From positions 124,001 through 188,000 of the forward strand of contig NZ_VAWF01000002.1 of assembly GCF_005869845.1 (NCBI RefSeq): a DNA stretch of 64,000 nt, written 5' to 3'. Origin of the DNA: Fodinibius saliphilus. GTDB lineage: Bacteria > Bacteroidota > Rhodothermia > Balneolales > Balneolaceae. Shown piece by piece: positions 57,910 through 64,000 of this stretch. A model generated the notes under the pieces. It was not told the DNA's origin. It saw nothing but the letters and a program-made list of their open reading frames with translations, and ran no database searches. Positions within the stretch are counted from its first letter, which is position 1. Each line of letters opens with the position of its first letter. Both the position numbers and the translations under genes were made by a program.

Positions 57910-57983
57910 GCGCCCGTAGCTCAACTGGATAGAGCGTCTGACTTCGGATCAGAAGGTTAGGAGTTCGAATCTTCTCGGGCGTA
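57910..57983 (+). tRNA. tRNA-Arg, anticodon TCG
   Basis: A 74-nt cloverleaf: acceptor GCGCCCG with CGGGCGT (first pair G-T), D stem GCTC/GAGC, anticodon stem TCTGA/TCAGA with loop CTTCGGA, T stem AGGAG/CTTCT with loop TTCGAAT, discriminator A; CCA is not encoded. Anticodon TCG reads CGA-type Arg codons. Its 3' half borders the integrative element and is the likely attachment site. Confidence 0.95.
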
Positions 57984-57992
57984 CTGCTTCAT

Positions 57993-58027
57993 AAGCCCCT
58001 GATTCTATTAGAGTTAGGGGCTTTTTT
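57993..58027 (+). terminator. Terminator of tRNA-Arg
   Basis: aagcccct / aggggctt stem followed by a T6 run, 10 bp after the tRNA. Confidence 0.85.
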
Positions 58028-58052
58028 ATTTGGTTATACTTTTCTCTTTTTC

Positions 58053-58088
58053 GGGACAATATTTTCTCAGGGACAACATCGGGACAAC
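58053..58088 (+). repeat. Three GGGACAA repeats beside the tRNA
   Basis: gggacaa at 58053-58059, gggacaac at 58070-58077 and gggacaac at 58081-58088. Their place just inside the tRNA-side boundary suits arm-type binding sites for the element's integrase. Similar short GGGACA repeats are known next to tRNA attachment sites of other islands. Confidence 0.55.
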
Positions 58089-58196
58089 AGAATGTACTTT
58101 ACCCTTTCTCTAAAATCCCCTAAGATGTTATTTGGCTAAATGGGAAATCATCATACGAAGAGTATCATCTAACGCACAACTCAAGGAGAAACGAAA

Positions 58197-58373
58197 ATGA
58201 GTCGAGAAGAGCACCCCATGAATGGCAGTAACCAGGAGACCGCAACCTTTGACCGATCACGTGCACTACTGGATGCAGCAAATAGCATCAGAAAGGACTT
58301 ACCACCTGAGAAGAAGAAAGACCTCGATCTGCTGATTCGGAATTATGGTTCCGGATTATCCGATACAGATTAA
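58197..58373 (+). CDS. Small unknown protein (58 aa), first gene of the element
   Basis: An ATG preceded by caaggaga (about 10 bp) opens 58 codons: MSREEHPMNGSNQETATFDR, then helix-prone ALLDAANSIRKDLPPEKKKD and LDLLIRNYGSGLSDTD. The strong ribosome-binding site supports a real gene. No family is recognised. Confidence 0.6.
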   Translation: MSREEHPMNGSNQETATFDRSRALLDAANSIRKDLPPEKKKDLDLLIRNYGSGLSDTD

Positions 58374-58543
58374 GCTTTCGGATACCTAAATAACACGCTC
58401 ATAAAACCGGCATGATAGGATGCTCACGTCTTTCTACTCCAAGACATTGTTATTATTAGACTTACAAGAAACGTTTTTCGGGGTTTTTCTACCCTCAAAA
58501 ATAGGCTAAAACATAAAATCAGTAATCAAGACAATTATATCAG

Positions 58544-59035
58544 ATGCGACAATCAATAATCTATTTATCCCTCATTCTATTTCTATCCTCTTGTGGATCT
58601 GTCAGTCTAACAACTAAGCCAGGAGTCGAGATATCCCGGGACGCAACACTTACCATTGCTGCCAATGAAGATCAGACCGGCACAGTCGGACAGCTCAATC
58701 ACCTACTATTAGAAAAGGGATTCAATATCATGTCCTACTCTACGGCCAAAAAAGCGATAAAAAAGAAACATGAAATTAGCGGCTCAGGATCAACGGTTAA
58801 AGTCGATTCTGAATCGTACTCCGTTAGTCAACTCAATTCTGTTTATGCCTTGGAGCTAAACTATAGATGGTCTTATGATGCTTTATCTGGGTATCGATAT
58901 TTAAATTTCTCGGCTCGAATCATTGATTTAAATACTAAAGAGCTCGTTATGTCAGCAAGCTTTCGGGGAGATCGATCTGTACAACGCGTATTGGAAACCT
59001 TTACTACTAAGCTCTCTCAAGAGATAAGAACATAA
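58544..59035 (+). CDS. Lipoprotein with an LpoB/CsgG-like domain (element cargo)
   Basis: 163 residues, signal with lipobox FLSSCGS. The mature part reads TVGQLNHLLLEKGFNIMSYS, then YALELNYRWSYD, then FSARIIDLNTKELVMSASFR and TTKLSQEI. This strand-helix order, with a substrate-type IIDLNTKELV strand, is like the LpoB-like protein at 43939 (LELIDVEKNQKV). It may be an outer-membrane lipoprotein carried as cargo. The resemblance is by eye and modest. A 92-aa membrane protein follows by 17 bp. Confidence 0.7.
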   Translation: MRQSIIYLSLILFLSSCGSVSLTTKPGVEISRDATLTIAANEDQTGTVGQLNHLLLEKGFNIMSYSTAKKAIKKKHEISGSGSTVKVDSESYSVSQLNSVYALELNYRWSYDALSGYRYLNFSARIIDLNTKELVMSASFRGDRSVQRVLETFTTKLSQEIRT

Positions 59036-59052
59036 ATTCAACTATCAGCATC

Positions 59053-59331
59053 ATGGATACTTTACAAAAGGGAATCATCACACTGGGAATTATCCTTATT
59101 CTGGCAAGCGGTCTGTTCCTTCCCTGGAATTATACTTTCAACACTAAGGGTAATAGCGAAGTAACAAAACCAGCAGGTTATCACTTAGCCATGGATCCAC
59201 CCGAACCAGAAAGGAATCATCCCTATTATGGTGTTGAGGTTGATACTGAACGATTCTGGGCTCAGAGCTTTGTTATAATAATTTTCTTTGGAGGGCTTGC
59301 CTATATCTCTGGAAAAAGGACGGAAGAATAG
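59053..59331 (+). CDS. Small membrane protein (92 aa), element cargo
   Basis: Two hydrophobic helices (GIITLGIILILASGLFLPW and FVIIIFFGGLAYISG) flank a soluble loop of about 45 residues (TKPAGYHLAMDPPEPERNHP). Co-transcribed with the lipoprotein gene. No family is recognised. Confidence 0.6.
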   Translation: MDTLQKGIITLGIILILASGLFLPWNYTFNTKGNSEVTKPAGYHLAMDPPEPERNHPYYGVEVDTERFWAQSFVIIIFFGGLAYISGKRTEE

Positions 59332-59435
59332 ATCCCAAGCAAGTAACCAGTCTACAAAAGAGTTGAACAGAAAAGACTGATCCAAATTTCGATTCTAAGC
59401 GGCTATCTTTTCACAACTATTATAACGGCGCGTCT

Positions 59436-59648
59436 CTAAGAAGTAGCGCGCGTTTCTCGTTGGTCGCTGAGCCACTGGCTACCATCTACGATCTGTCTCA
59501 CCTCGTTAGTTAAGGCATCAACTCGAAAGATCGTATAGAGTGATGGGGTACGCGCCGAAAGAAAGAGAACTACAGCTGCTTTATTGGTTTCTTCTTTCAG
59601 AGTTTTTCCGACAATGTTATCTCGGATCTGATATTTGTAATTACTCAT
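59436..59648 (-). CDS. Small unknown protein (70 aa), end of the initiator operon
   Basis: Reads MSNYKYQIRDNIVGKTLKEE, then AAVVLFLSARTPSLYTIFRV, then DALTNEVRQIVDGSQWLSDQ. The middle is a beta-like stretch. It lies 45 bp after the replication initiator on the same strand, where lambda has gene P, but it shows no likeness to a helicase loader. Function unknown. Confidence 0.5.
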   Translation of the reverse strand: MSNYKYQIRDNIVGKTLKEETNKAAVVLFLSARTPSLYTIFRVDALTNEVRQIVDGSQWLSDQRETRATS

Positions 59649-59693
59649 AAAAATATTATCTGTTTGATTTGAAAATTTAGTTGGAATGAAGAA

Positions 59694-60566
59694 TTAGTTC
59701 TTGAATCCTTCCAGATCATCGGCTTGATCCCTTCCTGAAAGACCATCCTCTCCTGAGCCTTCTTGATTTCGCTGATCTATTTTGGATTCTTCATCCTGAA
59801 GTTTAGGTTCGTCGATCAGGTTCCTGGCATTGGCGCTGATGCTTTGTTTTAGAAGTTCAAGGACATAGGTTAGGGTACGTTTCTTTGCAAATCGTCTCAG
59901 CTCCATACGCTGCATTTCTTCTGCTGATACCGTTAGACGCTTATCAATTTCCCAAAGATGTGTTTTCCACTTTTGATACCATGCTTCGAGAATGAGATTA
60001 TCGAAAGGTTGCTGATCATTCTGTGCAGCCAATCCGAAAATTTCTTCGTCTGATAAGTCCTTAAAGTTCGAAGGAAAATCTTCGCGCGTATATTTCTCTC
60101 TCTCGTTACTTCTATGATTCTCTTCTTTATGATTCTCTTTATAAGGAACGGAACTATTGTTCCGGTCGGTGGTGGAACTATAGTCCTGTGTGGGTGGAAC
60201 CTTAGTTCCGGGGTGTGTGGAACTATTATTCCGGACACTTTGAGCATATTTATCATCTTGATCCATCCAACTATGCCGTAAGAACCTGTAGCTGTTTGGC
60301 CGCCTCTTACCTTTCTGCTGAACCTCAATCAGGTTAGCATCTATTAGCTCATTGAGATATTTTCGAATCATTCGGCTCGAGACTCCTAATTCTTTAGAAA
60401 GTGTCTCCTGCTTAGGAAATGCCTTTCCATTCTCCCCAGCATATTGAGATAACCTTCCATAACAAAGTTTAGCACCTTGGGAAATCTCCCTTCTTCTCAT
60501 CAAAAAATTAGGTACTACACAGCCATTAAACTGCCTATAAGGTATTATGTATTTCGTGCTGCTCAT
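59694..60566 (-). CDS. Phage-type replication initiator (lambda O-like layout)
   Basis: 290 residues. The N-terminal ~105 residues are a winged-helix DNA-binding domain (RREISQGAKLCYGRLSQYAG, AFPKQETLSKELGVSSRMIR, then KYLNELIDANLIEVQQKGKR), as in HTH_36-type and lambda O-type initiators. Residues 112-157 are a low-complexity Asn/Ser/Thr/Pro then Glu/Lys/His linker, encoded by the iteron-like repeats and the purine tract. The C-terminal part (EIFGLAAQNDQQPFDNLILE, RFAKKRTLTYVLELLKQSIS) is helical with an acidic tail. Length and order match lambda O, which binds an origin inside its own gene. Confidence 0.75.
   Translation of the reverse strand: MSSTKYIIPYRQFNGCVVPNFLMRRREISQGAKLCYGRLSQYAGENGKAFPKQETLSKELGVSSRMIRKYLNELIDANLIEVQQKGKRRPNSYRFLRHSWMDQDDKYAQSVRNNSSTHPGTKVPPTQDYSSTTDRNNSSVPYKENHKEENHRSNEREKYTREDFPSNFKDLSDEEIFGLAAQNDQQPFDNLILEAWYQKWKTHLWEIDKRLTVSAEEMQRMELRRFAKKRTLTYVLELLKQSISANARNLIDEPKLQDEESKIDQRNQEGSGEDGLSGRDQADDLEGFKN
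60095..60235. other. Candidate replication origin inside the initiator gene
   Basis: Four repeats with GGAAC-N4-GTTCC symmetry: 60150-60163 (perfect arms), 60174-60186 (one base short), 60196-60209 (perfect arms), 60219-60232 (one mismatch). Their starts are 24, 22 and 23 bp apart, about two helical turns, separated by G/T-rich spacers. Downstream on the coding strand lies a purine-rich, AT-rich tract of about 50 nt holding aagagaatcata twice (60128-60139 and 60113-60124). Iterons plus an asymmetric AT-rich unwinding tract inside the initiator gene is the lambda ori layout. Confidence 0.7.
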
Positions 60567-60726
60567 TCCCTCATTATTTTAAAATTCGTTGATTGAGTAA
60601 ATGCAGCACATCTTAGAATTCCGAGTACCTCCAAAAAGATATCTGGCCTATGTGTTACAGAATCGCAAAGTTTTGATAACCTGTTACCGGTCCCGACTGC
60701 TTTATCTGCTAAGTACATTTCTGTTT

Positions 60727-61017
60727 TCATTGATCGTAAACTTTGCTTTGGGATTCCCCTGGAAATAACTCGCTTTGCTTTTCTGGTGGAAATAATTCCG
60801 GATCAGTGGAATAGTATTTCGCCACATAGCCTGTTATCTGGCAAGGTCTCCGATCAACCGTTACAACCTGATTCCTTTTCTCAAGCTTAGCGATATGCCT
60901 GGTAATGTTTTCTCTGGGAATCCCCGTTGCTTTCTGAATCATTTTGGTTGTTCGGGGTCTCACTTCTAAAACCCTTTTTATCTTCTCGATCTGTGATTCT
61001 TTTTTCTCTTTGTCCAT
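60727..61017 (-). CDS. Winged-helix DNA-binding protein (96 aa)
   Basis: The helix-turn-helix is clear: SQIEKIKRVLEVRPRTTKMI, then QKATGIPRENITRHIAKLEK, then a wing RNQVVTVDRRPCQITGYVAK. The tail has EKQSELFPGES, a QxxLF string like a clamp-binding motif. Its start overlaps the end of the upstream small gene by 40 bp. It probably regulates or assists replication in the element. Confidence 0.7.
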   Translation of the reverse strand: MDKEKKESQIEKIKRVLEVRPRTTKMIQKATGIPRENITRHIAKLEKRNQVVTVDRRPCQITGYVAKYYSTDPELFPPEKQSELFPGESQSKVYDQ

Positions 61018-61277
61018 AGAATATCCTCCTTAATTTGTTTATAGATCTGCTGTTGTTCTGACCTTTCATATTTGGCCAATACGGATTCGAGAACGATTCG
61101 AAAGGTCGGAAGGCCGTACTCTGTAGATTGATAAAGTACAGCTAACCGGCGCGCCGTATCAGCTAATGAATTGCCTTTGTAGGAGGGGTTGGATATCTTG
61201 GTAGTAGCTGTTTCATCCTTTCCCGGGATACTGAGCTTTTCCGATTCGACCAACCCTCCAACGGTTGGTCGTTTCAT
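60978..61277 (-). CDS. Small unknown protein (99 aa) of the element
   Basis: N-terminal disordered part (VGGLVESEKLSIPGKDETAT) and a helical C-terminal part (SLADTARRLAVLYQSTEYGL, RIVLESVLAKYERSEQQQIY) ending in a basic WTKRKKNHRSRR. Its ATG overlaps the AlpA-type gene's stop (ATGA), so it is translationally coupled to it. The family is not recognised. Confidence 0.6.
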   Translation of the reverse strand: MKRPTVGGLVESEKLSIPGKDETATTKISNPSYKGNSLADTARRLAVLYQSTEYGLPTFRIVLESVLAKYERSEQQQIYKQIKEDILWTKRKKNHRSRR

Positions 61278-61480
61278 TTTAGAGCTGTCTTAGAACGAGT
61301 AATATCAGCATCTGGCCGGTTCGCGATCCACTCTTCAATGTCAGACTTTCGCCAACCGACGGCGCGTTCTGATATCTTAATTCGTGCTGGTAAGCGTCCC
61401 TCTTTCTCCATTCTCCAAAGGGTGGAACTGGTAACGCCTAAAATGTCCTGTAATTCGGAAGGTCTTATTATTCGGTCCAT
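61274..61480 (-). CDS. AlpA-family regulator / excisionase-like protein
   Basis: 68 residues: IIRPSELQDILGVTSSTLWR, then MEKEGRLPARIKISERAVGW, then RKSDIEEWIANRP. This is the MerR-like helix-turn-helix of AlpA and Xis-type proteins, which control integrase expression or excision. A perfect palindrome and a promoter-like sequence lie upstream. It heads the leftward set toward the initiator. Confidence 0.85.
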   Translation of the reverse strand: MDRIIRPSELQDILGVTSSTLWRMEKEGRLPARIKISERAVGWRKSDIEEWIANRPDADITRSKTALK

Positions 61481-61566
61481 AGCATCAGTTTTATAGTTCG
61501 AGTTAAATTCTGGTGCTATATTAATCCGTATGGGTGGCTATGTTAAAGACACAAAATTAATGTCAT

Positions 61567-61585
61567 AGACAGAATCATTCTGTCT
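61567..61585. promoter_or_regulatory. Perfect 19-bp palindrome upstream of the AlpA-type gene
   Basis: agacagaat-c-attctgtct, perfect 9-bp arms. It lies in the gap between the 331-aa gene and the AlpA-type gene. On the leftward strand it is followed, 7 bp on, by taattttg (61559-61552), which fits the TAnnTTTG -7 element of Bacteroidota promoters, so the palindrome would cover the -33 area. No T run follows, so it is more likely an operator than a terminator. Confidence 0.6.
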
Positions 61586-61589
61586 TATA

Positions 61590-62585
61590 TCAATTCTGAA
61601 TCTCTGGTATTACTTCCTTAATTCTCCTCTTGATAGTTCTAAGACTGGCGATCTCTTCCAGATTCGTTACCTCTGCTATGTGGAGCGCAATTTGTCTTAC
61701 CGAAGGGGTTCCATCTGATTTATAAAACTTCTTATTGGATGGATCCTTTAAAGATTCTACTACGTAAGGTCTCACATCATTTTTTGTGATTTTTCTTCGA
61801 GCTCCTGGTCTCTTTTCTTGCTTCTCTTCCAAGACCCGAAGGAATCCATTATAGGATACCTCTTGATTATACCTCTTAACTTCTAAGAGATATGACACCA
61901 TAGAGATATACTGATAAGTTTCTGCGGCCTCAGCTCTTAGATTATTCAGCTCTCTAATATCCTCTTGATGAAAAGAATCATCTGAATACTTGGGAAGGAT
62001 ATCAGTAGAAAGCTTATACATTCCTTTCTGAAACAGCCCCCCGAATGATCCTGATATCCATTCTAAAAGCTTAAGCGCAACCTTTCGGACATCAGCGGCT
62101 GAGCTTTGTTCTGAGATTTGCCAAATAATCAGATCCAGTTTATGATAAATTGAATCTTTCGTTTCGGTAAGATCGGACTTAAGATCTTTCTCAATCTCCT
62201 TTAAATCTGAATAATTCTTTTTACCAAAATAGGTAAGCATATCTTTTAACCTTTCCTCTTCCAAAATACGTTCAGAAGGGTTTACGAGAGTTTCTAAACT
62301 ATAAGAAGTTGAATAACCCTCCCAGTGTTCTTGTAGATAGATCGGATAGTATGGCTCCCAGAGAACAACCTGTTTATCATTAAGACTATGAAGGCTTGAG
62401 AGAATGGAAATAAGAAGCGATTCAGATACTATATCACGGCTAGTATCATCAGAAAAAACAGGAGGAGTATTTAAATAATCACTAATCGCCTTATGCTCAT
62501 TATTTGCTTGGCTATTCCTAAAACCTTTATCAATCAGCTTATCCAATTCTGATTCAAGTTCAGGAGAAAGATCAGATAGATTCAT
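61590..62585 (-). CDS. Unknown protein with a C-terminal HTH-like region (331 aa)
   Basis: No family is recognised. The N-terminal half is acidic and helical (LESELDKLIDKGFRNSQANN, LLISILSSLHSLNDKQVVLW). The middle has AADVRKVALKLLEWISGSFG. The end reads GTPSVRQIALHIAEVTNLEE and SLRTIKRRIKEVIPEIQN, which looks like a helix-turn-helix of the kind seen on mobile-element proteins. It begins one base after the stop of the 86-aa gene, so both are expressed together. Confidence 0.65.
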   Translation of the reverse strand: MNLSDLSPELESELDKLIDKGFRNSQANNEHKAISDYLNTPPVFSDDTSRDIVSESLLISILSSLHSLNDKQVVLWEPYYPIYLQEHWEGYSTSYSLETLVNPSERILEEERLKDMLTYFGKKNYSDLKEIEKDLKSDLTETKDSIYHKLDLIIWQISEQSSAADVRKVALKLLEWISGSFGGLFQKGMYKLSTDILPKYSDDSFHQEDIRELNNLRAEAAETYQYISMVSYLLEVKRYNQEVSYNGFLRVLEEKQEKRPGARRKITKNDVRPYVVESLKDPSNKKFYKSDGTPSVRQIALHIAEVTNLEEIASLRTIKRRIKEVIPEIQN

Positions 62586-62586
62586 A

Positions 62587-62847
62587 TTAATTCAAATGAT
62601 CTTTTAAGCTTTGCATCAGCTCCTCGAGAGTATCATCCGGATAAACGGAAGCTTCTTTTCTGAACTCTCTCATAATAGAATCAATTTCTTTGATTATGCT
62701 CTGATAAAAGATTGGATCTGATTCCTGAACGTCTTCAAGCATATCTGATAGCTCATTCTGAACTAAGCGCTTTAAATACGATTCTCCGCTACCGTCTAAG
62801 ATCATATTTCCGTTTTCGTCTAAGTAGTTATCAATGTTATAAGCCAT
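62587..62847 (-). CDS. Small acidic unknown protein (86 aa)
   Basis: Acidic and helical: MAYNIDNYLDENGNMILDGS, then YLKRLVQNELSDMLEDVQES, then IKEIDSIMREFRKEASVYPD. It lies between the integrase (15 bp) and the 331-aa gene (1 bp). A two-gene unit of this kind (small acidic plus larger partner) might be a toxin-antitoxin, immunity or regulatory pair, but nothing in the sequence decides it. Confidence 0.55.
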   Translation of the reverse strand: MAYNIDNYLDENGNMILDGSGESYLKRLVQNELSDMLEDVQESDPIFYQSIIKEIDSIMREFRKEASVYPDDTLEELMQSLKDHLN

Positions 62848-62862
62848 CGTACTGTTTTAAGA

Positions 62863-64000
62863 TTAGTTTTTCGCTGATCCTATTTGTGTAATCTTTGCCC
62901 CTTGATCTTCTTCCTCAGATAATATCTTCTGTAAATGCCTTGCCCATCGATTAAGAGCCTGCCGCTTTTCGTCCATGTAATTATGCCGGTCGTAAATTGC
63001 TGTTACCTGATCGTCTCCGGCTAACCCTTTATGATTCAACACCTTTCCTAATACCGTCCGATCTACTCCGAGTTTAGCCATGTAACTGGCTGCTGTCCGT
63101 CTCAGATCGTGAACCCGAAAGTCTTTAACCTTTGATGCGTTCTGGATTCTTTTAACCGCTTTCTGCAACCATTTAACTGGCTGATTCTCTACGCGATTAG
63201 ATTGTGATGCAAAGACATAATCCGTCGTGCCAGTCAGTATTTTCAGATTCTCGATAAGCTTTACAGCCGAATCTGATAAGGGAACATGATGCGTTCGCTT
63301 TGCTTTTGTTTCACTGGCCGGAATCACCCAGACATTATCATTATCCAAATGCTCCCACCTCATACGGCGCGTCTCTCCGGACCGCTGGCCACAAAGCAAC
63401 AGCATCTTGAAAATACTCTGTACCGGCTCTGCCTGCTGCTCAAATGCTTTCCATAGCGCGCGAATTTCATCTTTGCTATAAACGCGCTCCCTTTTATTCT
63501 CTGATTTCTTCCGTTTGGGTACGGCTAATACCGGATTGGCTTCAACGATAGCCCGATCCACTCCATAGGAGTACATGCTTGACAGTACAGCTCTTACCCT
63601 ATTAGAGAGCACTCCCTTTCCCCTTTCAACTGCTATTTTATCTAACAGCTTAATGATATGCCGGCGCGAAAGCTTATCAACTGGAATATCCCCAAGGACC
63701 GGCAAGATCTCCTTTTTTAACAATCTCCTATACTCATCACTTGTACTTTCCCTAAGTGATGGCAGATGCCTTTCCTTATATTCGTCGGCTAAATCGGAAA
63801 CAGTTTCATGGTCCGTCTCATACTTTTTAGCCTTCCTCTCCTCGATTGGATCGATACCGTCCTTAATCTTCCGATGTAGTTCTCGGGCTTTATCTCTGGC
63901 CGCAGCTAAGCTAAACTCGGGAAATGAACCGATGGTATAACGCCTGACCTTATCACCAAAGCGATATCGATACACAAAGGATTTATGACCGGTAGGCGTA
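62863..64000 (-). CDS. Tyrosine-type site-specific integrase, 5' partial
   Basis: The frame is open to the right edge (TPTGHKSFV before the GTG at 63975), so the true start lies outside. It has the DUF4102-like arm-binding start (RYRFGDKVRRYTIGSFPEFS, LAAARDKARELHRKIKDGID, PIEERKAKK), then the core-binding domain and the catalytic set: Arg in LCGQRSGETRRMRW, HxxR in RVHDLRRTAASYMAKLGVD, His in KVLNHKG and Tyr in AIYDRHNY. This P4/tRNA-targeting branch fits the tRNA-Arg at the other side. It leads the leftward block. Confidence 0.93.
   Translation of the reverse strand, partial: TPTGHKSFVYRYRFGDKVRRYTIGSFPEFSLAAARDKARELHRKIKDGIDPIEERKAKKYETDHETVSDLADEYKERHLPSLRESTSDEYRRLLKKEILPVLGDIPVDKLSRRHIIKLLDKIAVERGKGVLSNRVRAVLSSMYSYGVDRAIVEANPVLAVPKRKKSENKRERVYSKDEIRALWKAFEQQAEPVQSIFKMLLLCGQRSGETRRMRWEHLDNDNVWVIPASETKAKRTHHVPLSDSAVKLIENLKILTGTTDYVFASQSNRVENQPVKWLQKAVKRIQNASKVKDFRVHDLRRTAASYMAKLGVDRTVLGKVLNHKGLAGDDQVTAIYDRHNYMDEKRQALNRWARHLQKILSEEEDQGAKITQIGSAKN

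Larger units (their letters stand above)
57964..64000. mobile_element. Integrative element at tRNA-Arg (satellite-like), right end outside the window
   Basis: The left limit is the tRNA-Arg 3' half; the right limit is not in the window because the integrase gene itself is cut. Inside are arm-like repeats, a 58-aa protein, a lipoprotein and a membrane protein (rightward), then a leftward block: integrase, two unknown proteins, AlpA-type regulator, two small proteins (one winged helix), replication initiator with an embedded origin, and a 70-aa protein. No structural phage or conjugation genes are seen in 6 kb. This set (integrase, AlpA, initiator) is shared by phage-inducible chromosomal islands and other small integrative elements. 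Which one it is remains inference. Confidence 0.75.

Noticed and set aside
60145-60235. CRISPR-like regular repeats
   Set aside because: Units are 22-24 bp apart with 9-10-bp G/T spacers, inside a gene and palindromic; spacers are far too short and similar. An iteron reading fits better.
59933-60328. 131-codon minus-strand open frame within the initiator gene
   Set aside because: Overlaps the initiator in another frame; repeats of Val-Pro-Pro-type text come from the iteron DNA, not from a protein.
60887-61069. 60-codon minus-strand open frame in the element
   Set aside because: Lies across the junction of the 96-aa and 99-aa genes in a third frame; Arg/Asn-rich low-complexity text of an out-of-frame reading.

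Overview
The window reads as chromosome from the Bacteroidota/Balneolota (FCB) group, most likely a Balneolaceae-type bacterium. The pointers are FCB-type families (DUF4270 lipoprotein, DUF5916 outer-membrane protein, one-domain glycogen synthase-like protein, secreted S9 and M1 peptidases), a phosphosulfolactate synthase-like gene, many acidic protein surfaces and lipobox-bearing envelope proteins. This assignment is inference from gene content; there is no rRNA in the window.

Layout. 1-8.3 kb (+): end of a secreted S9 peptidase, a metallo-beta-lactamase-fold hydrolase, the conserved dnaX-ybaB-recR block and a secreted M1 peptidase. 8.3-16.9 kb: a clamp-motif-bearing unknown protein, topA, a peroxiredoxin, a divergent NUDIX/AMP nucleosidase pair and a DUF5916 protein. 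17.3-20.5 kb is a decaying stretch: a chemotaxis receptor with two compensating frameshifts, an SCO1-like gene with one, and a four-helix-bundle (S23/IVP) gene with a stop and two frameshifts, around an intact radC. 20.6-30.7 kb: argS; dnaN overlapping a SAM hydroxide adenosyltransferase, followed by a methyltransferase; a co-directional run miaA-purS-clpS-purQ-lptB-rhodanese; then rho and cutC. 30.9-38.5 kb (-): TPR protein, FadL-like outer-membrane protein, DUF4270, glycogen synthase-like, ComA-like and glgB. 39.2-46.4 kb is an envelope block: a lytic transglycosylase, two LPP20 lipoproteins, a COG3014-type lipoprotein, an LpoB-like lipoprotein and a transglutaminase-like exported protein. 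46.4-57.7 kb: sodium:solute symporter with a 32-residue membrane peptide in front, glutamate dehydrogenase, a 2H phosphoesterase, dinB, queA, nitroreductase, PQQ-type sugar dehydrogenase and unknown membrane proteins.

From tRNA-Arg(TCG) at 57.9 kb to the right edge the window enters an integrative element: arm-like GGGACAA repeats beside the tRNA, a lipoprotein and a membrane protein as cargo, then a leftward set of integrase (cut by the window edge), two unknown proteins, an AlpA-type regulator, small proteins and a replication initiator. No capsid, terminase, portal or conjugation gene is visible, so it resembles a small phage satellite or other integrative replicating element.

The most interesting signal is inside that initiator gene. 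Four quasi-palindromes built on GGAAC-N4-GTTCC recur every 22-24 bp, and a purine-rich, AT-rich tract with a tandem 12-mer follows them on the coding strand. This is the architecture of the lambda origin inside gene O. Other observations worth checking are an A9 slippery run in dnaX placed where slippage would make a gamma-like short product, loss of the usual zinc-binding cysteines in DnaX, clpS lodged between purS and purQ, and the inverted-repeat-flanked four-helix-bundle relic.
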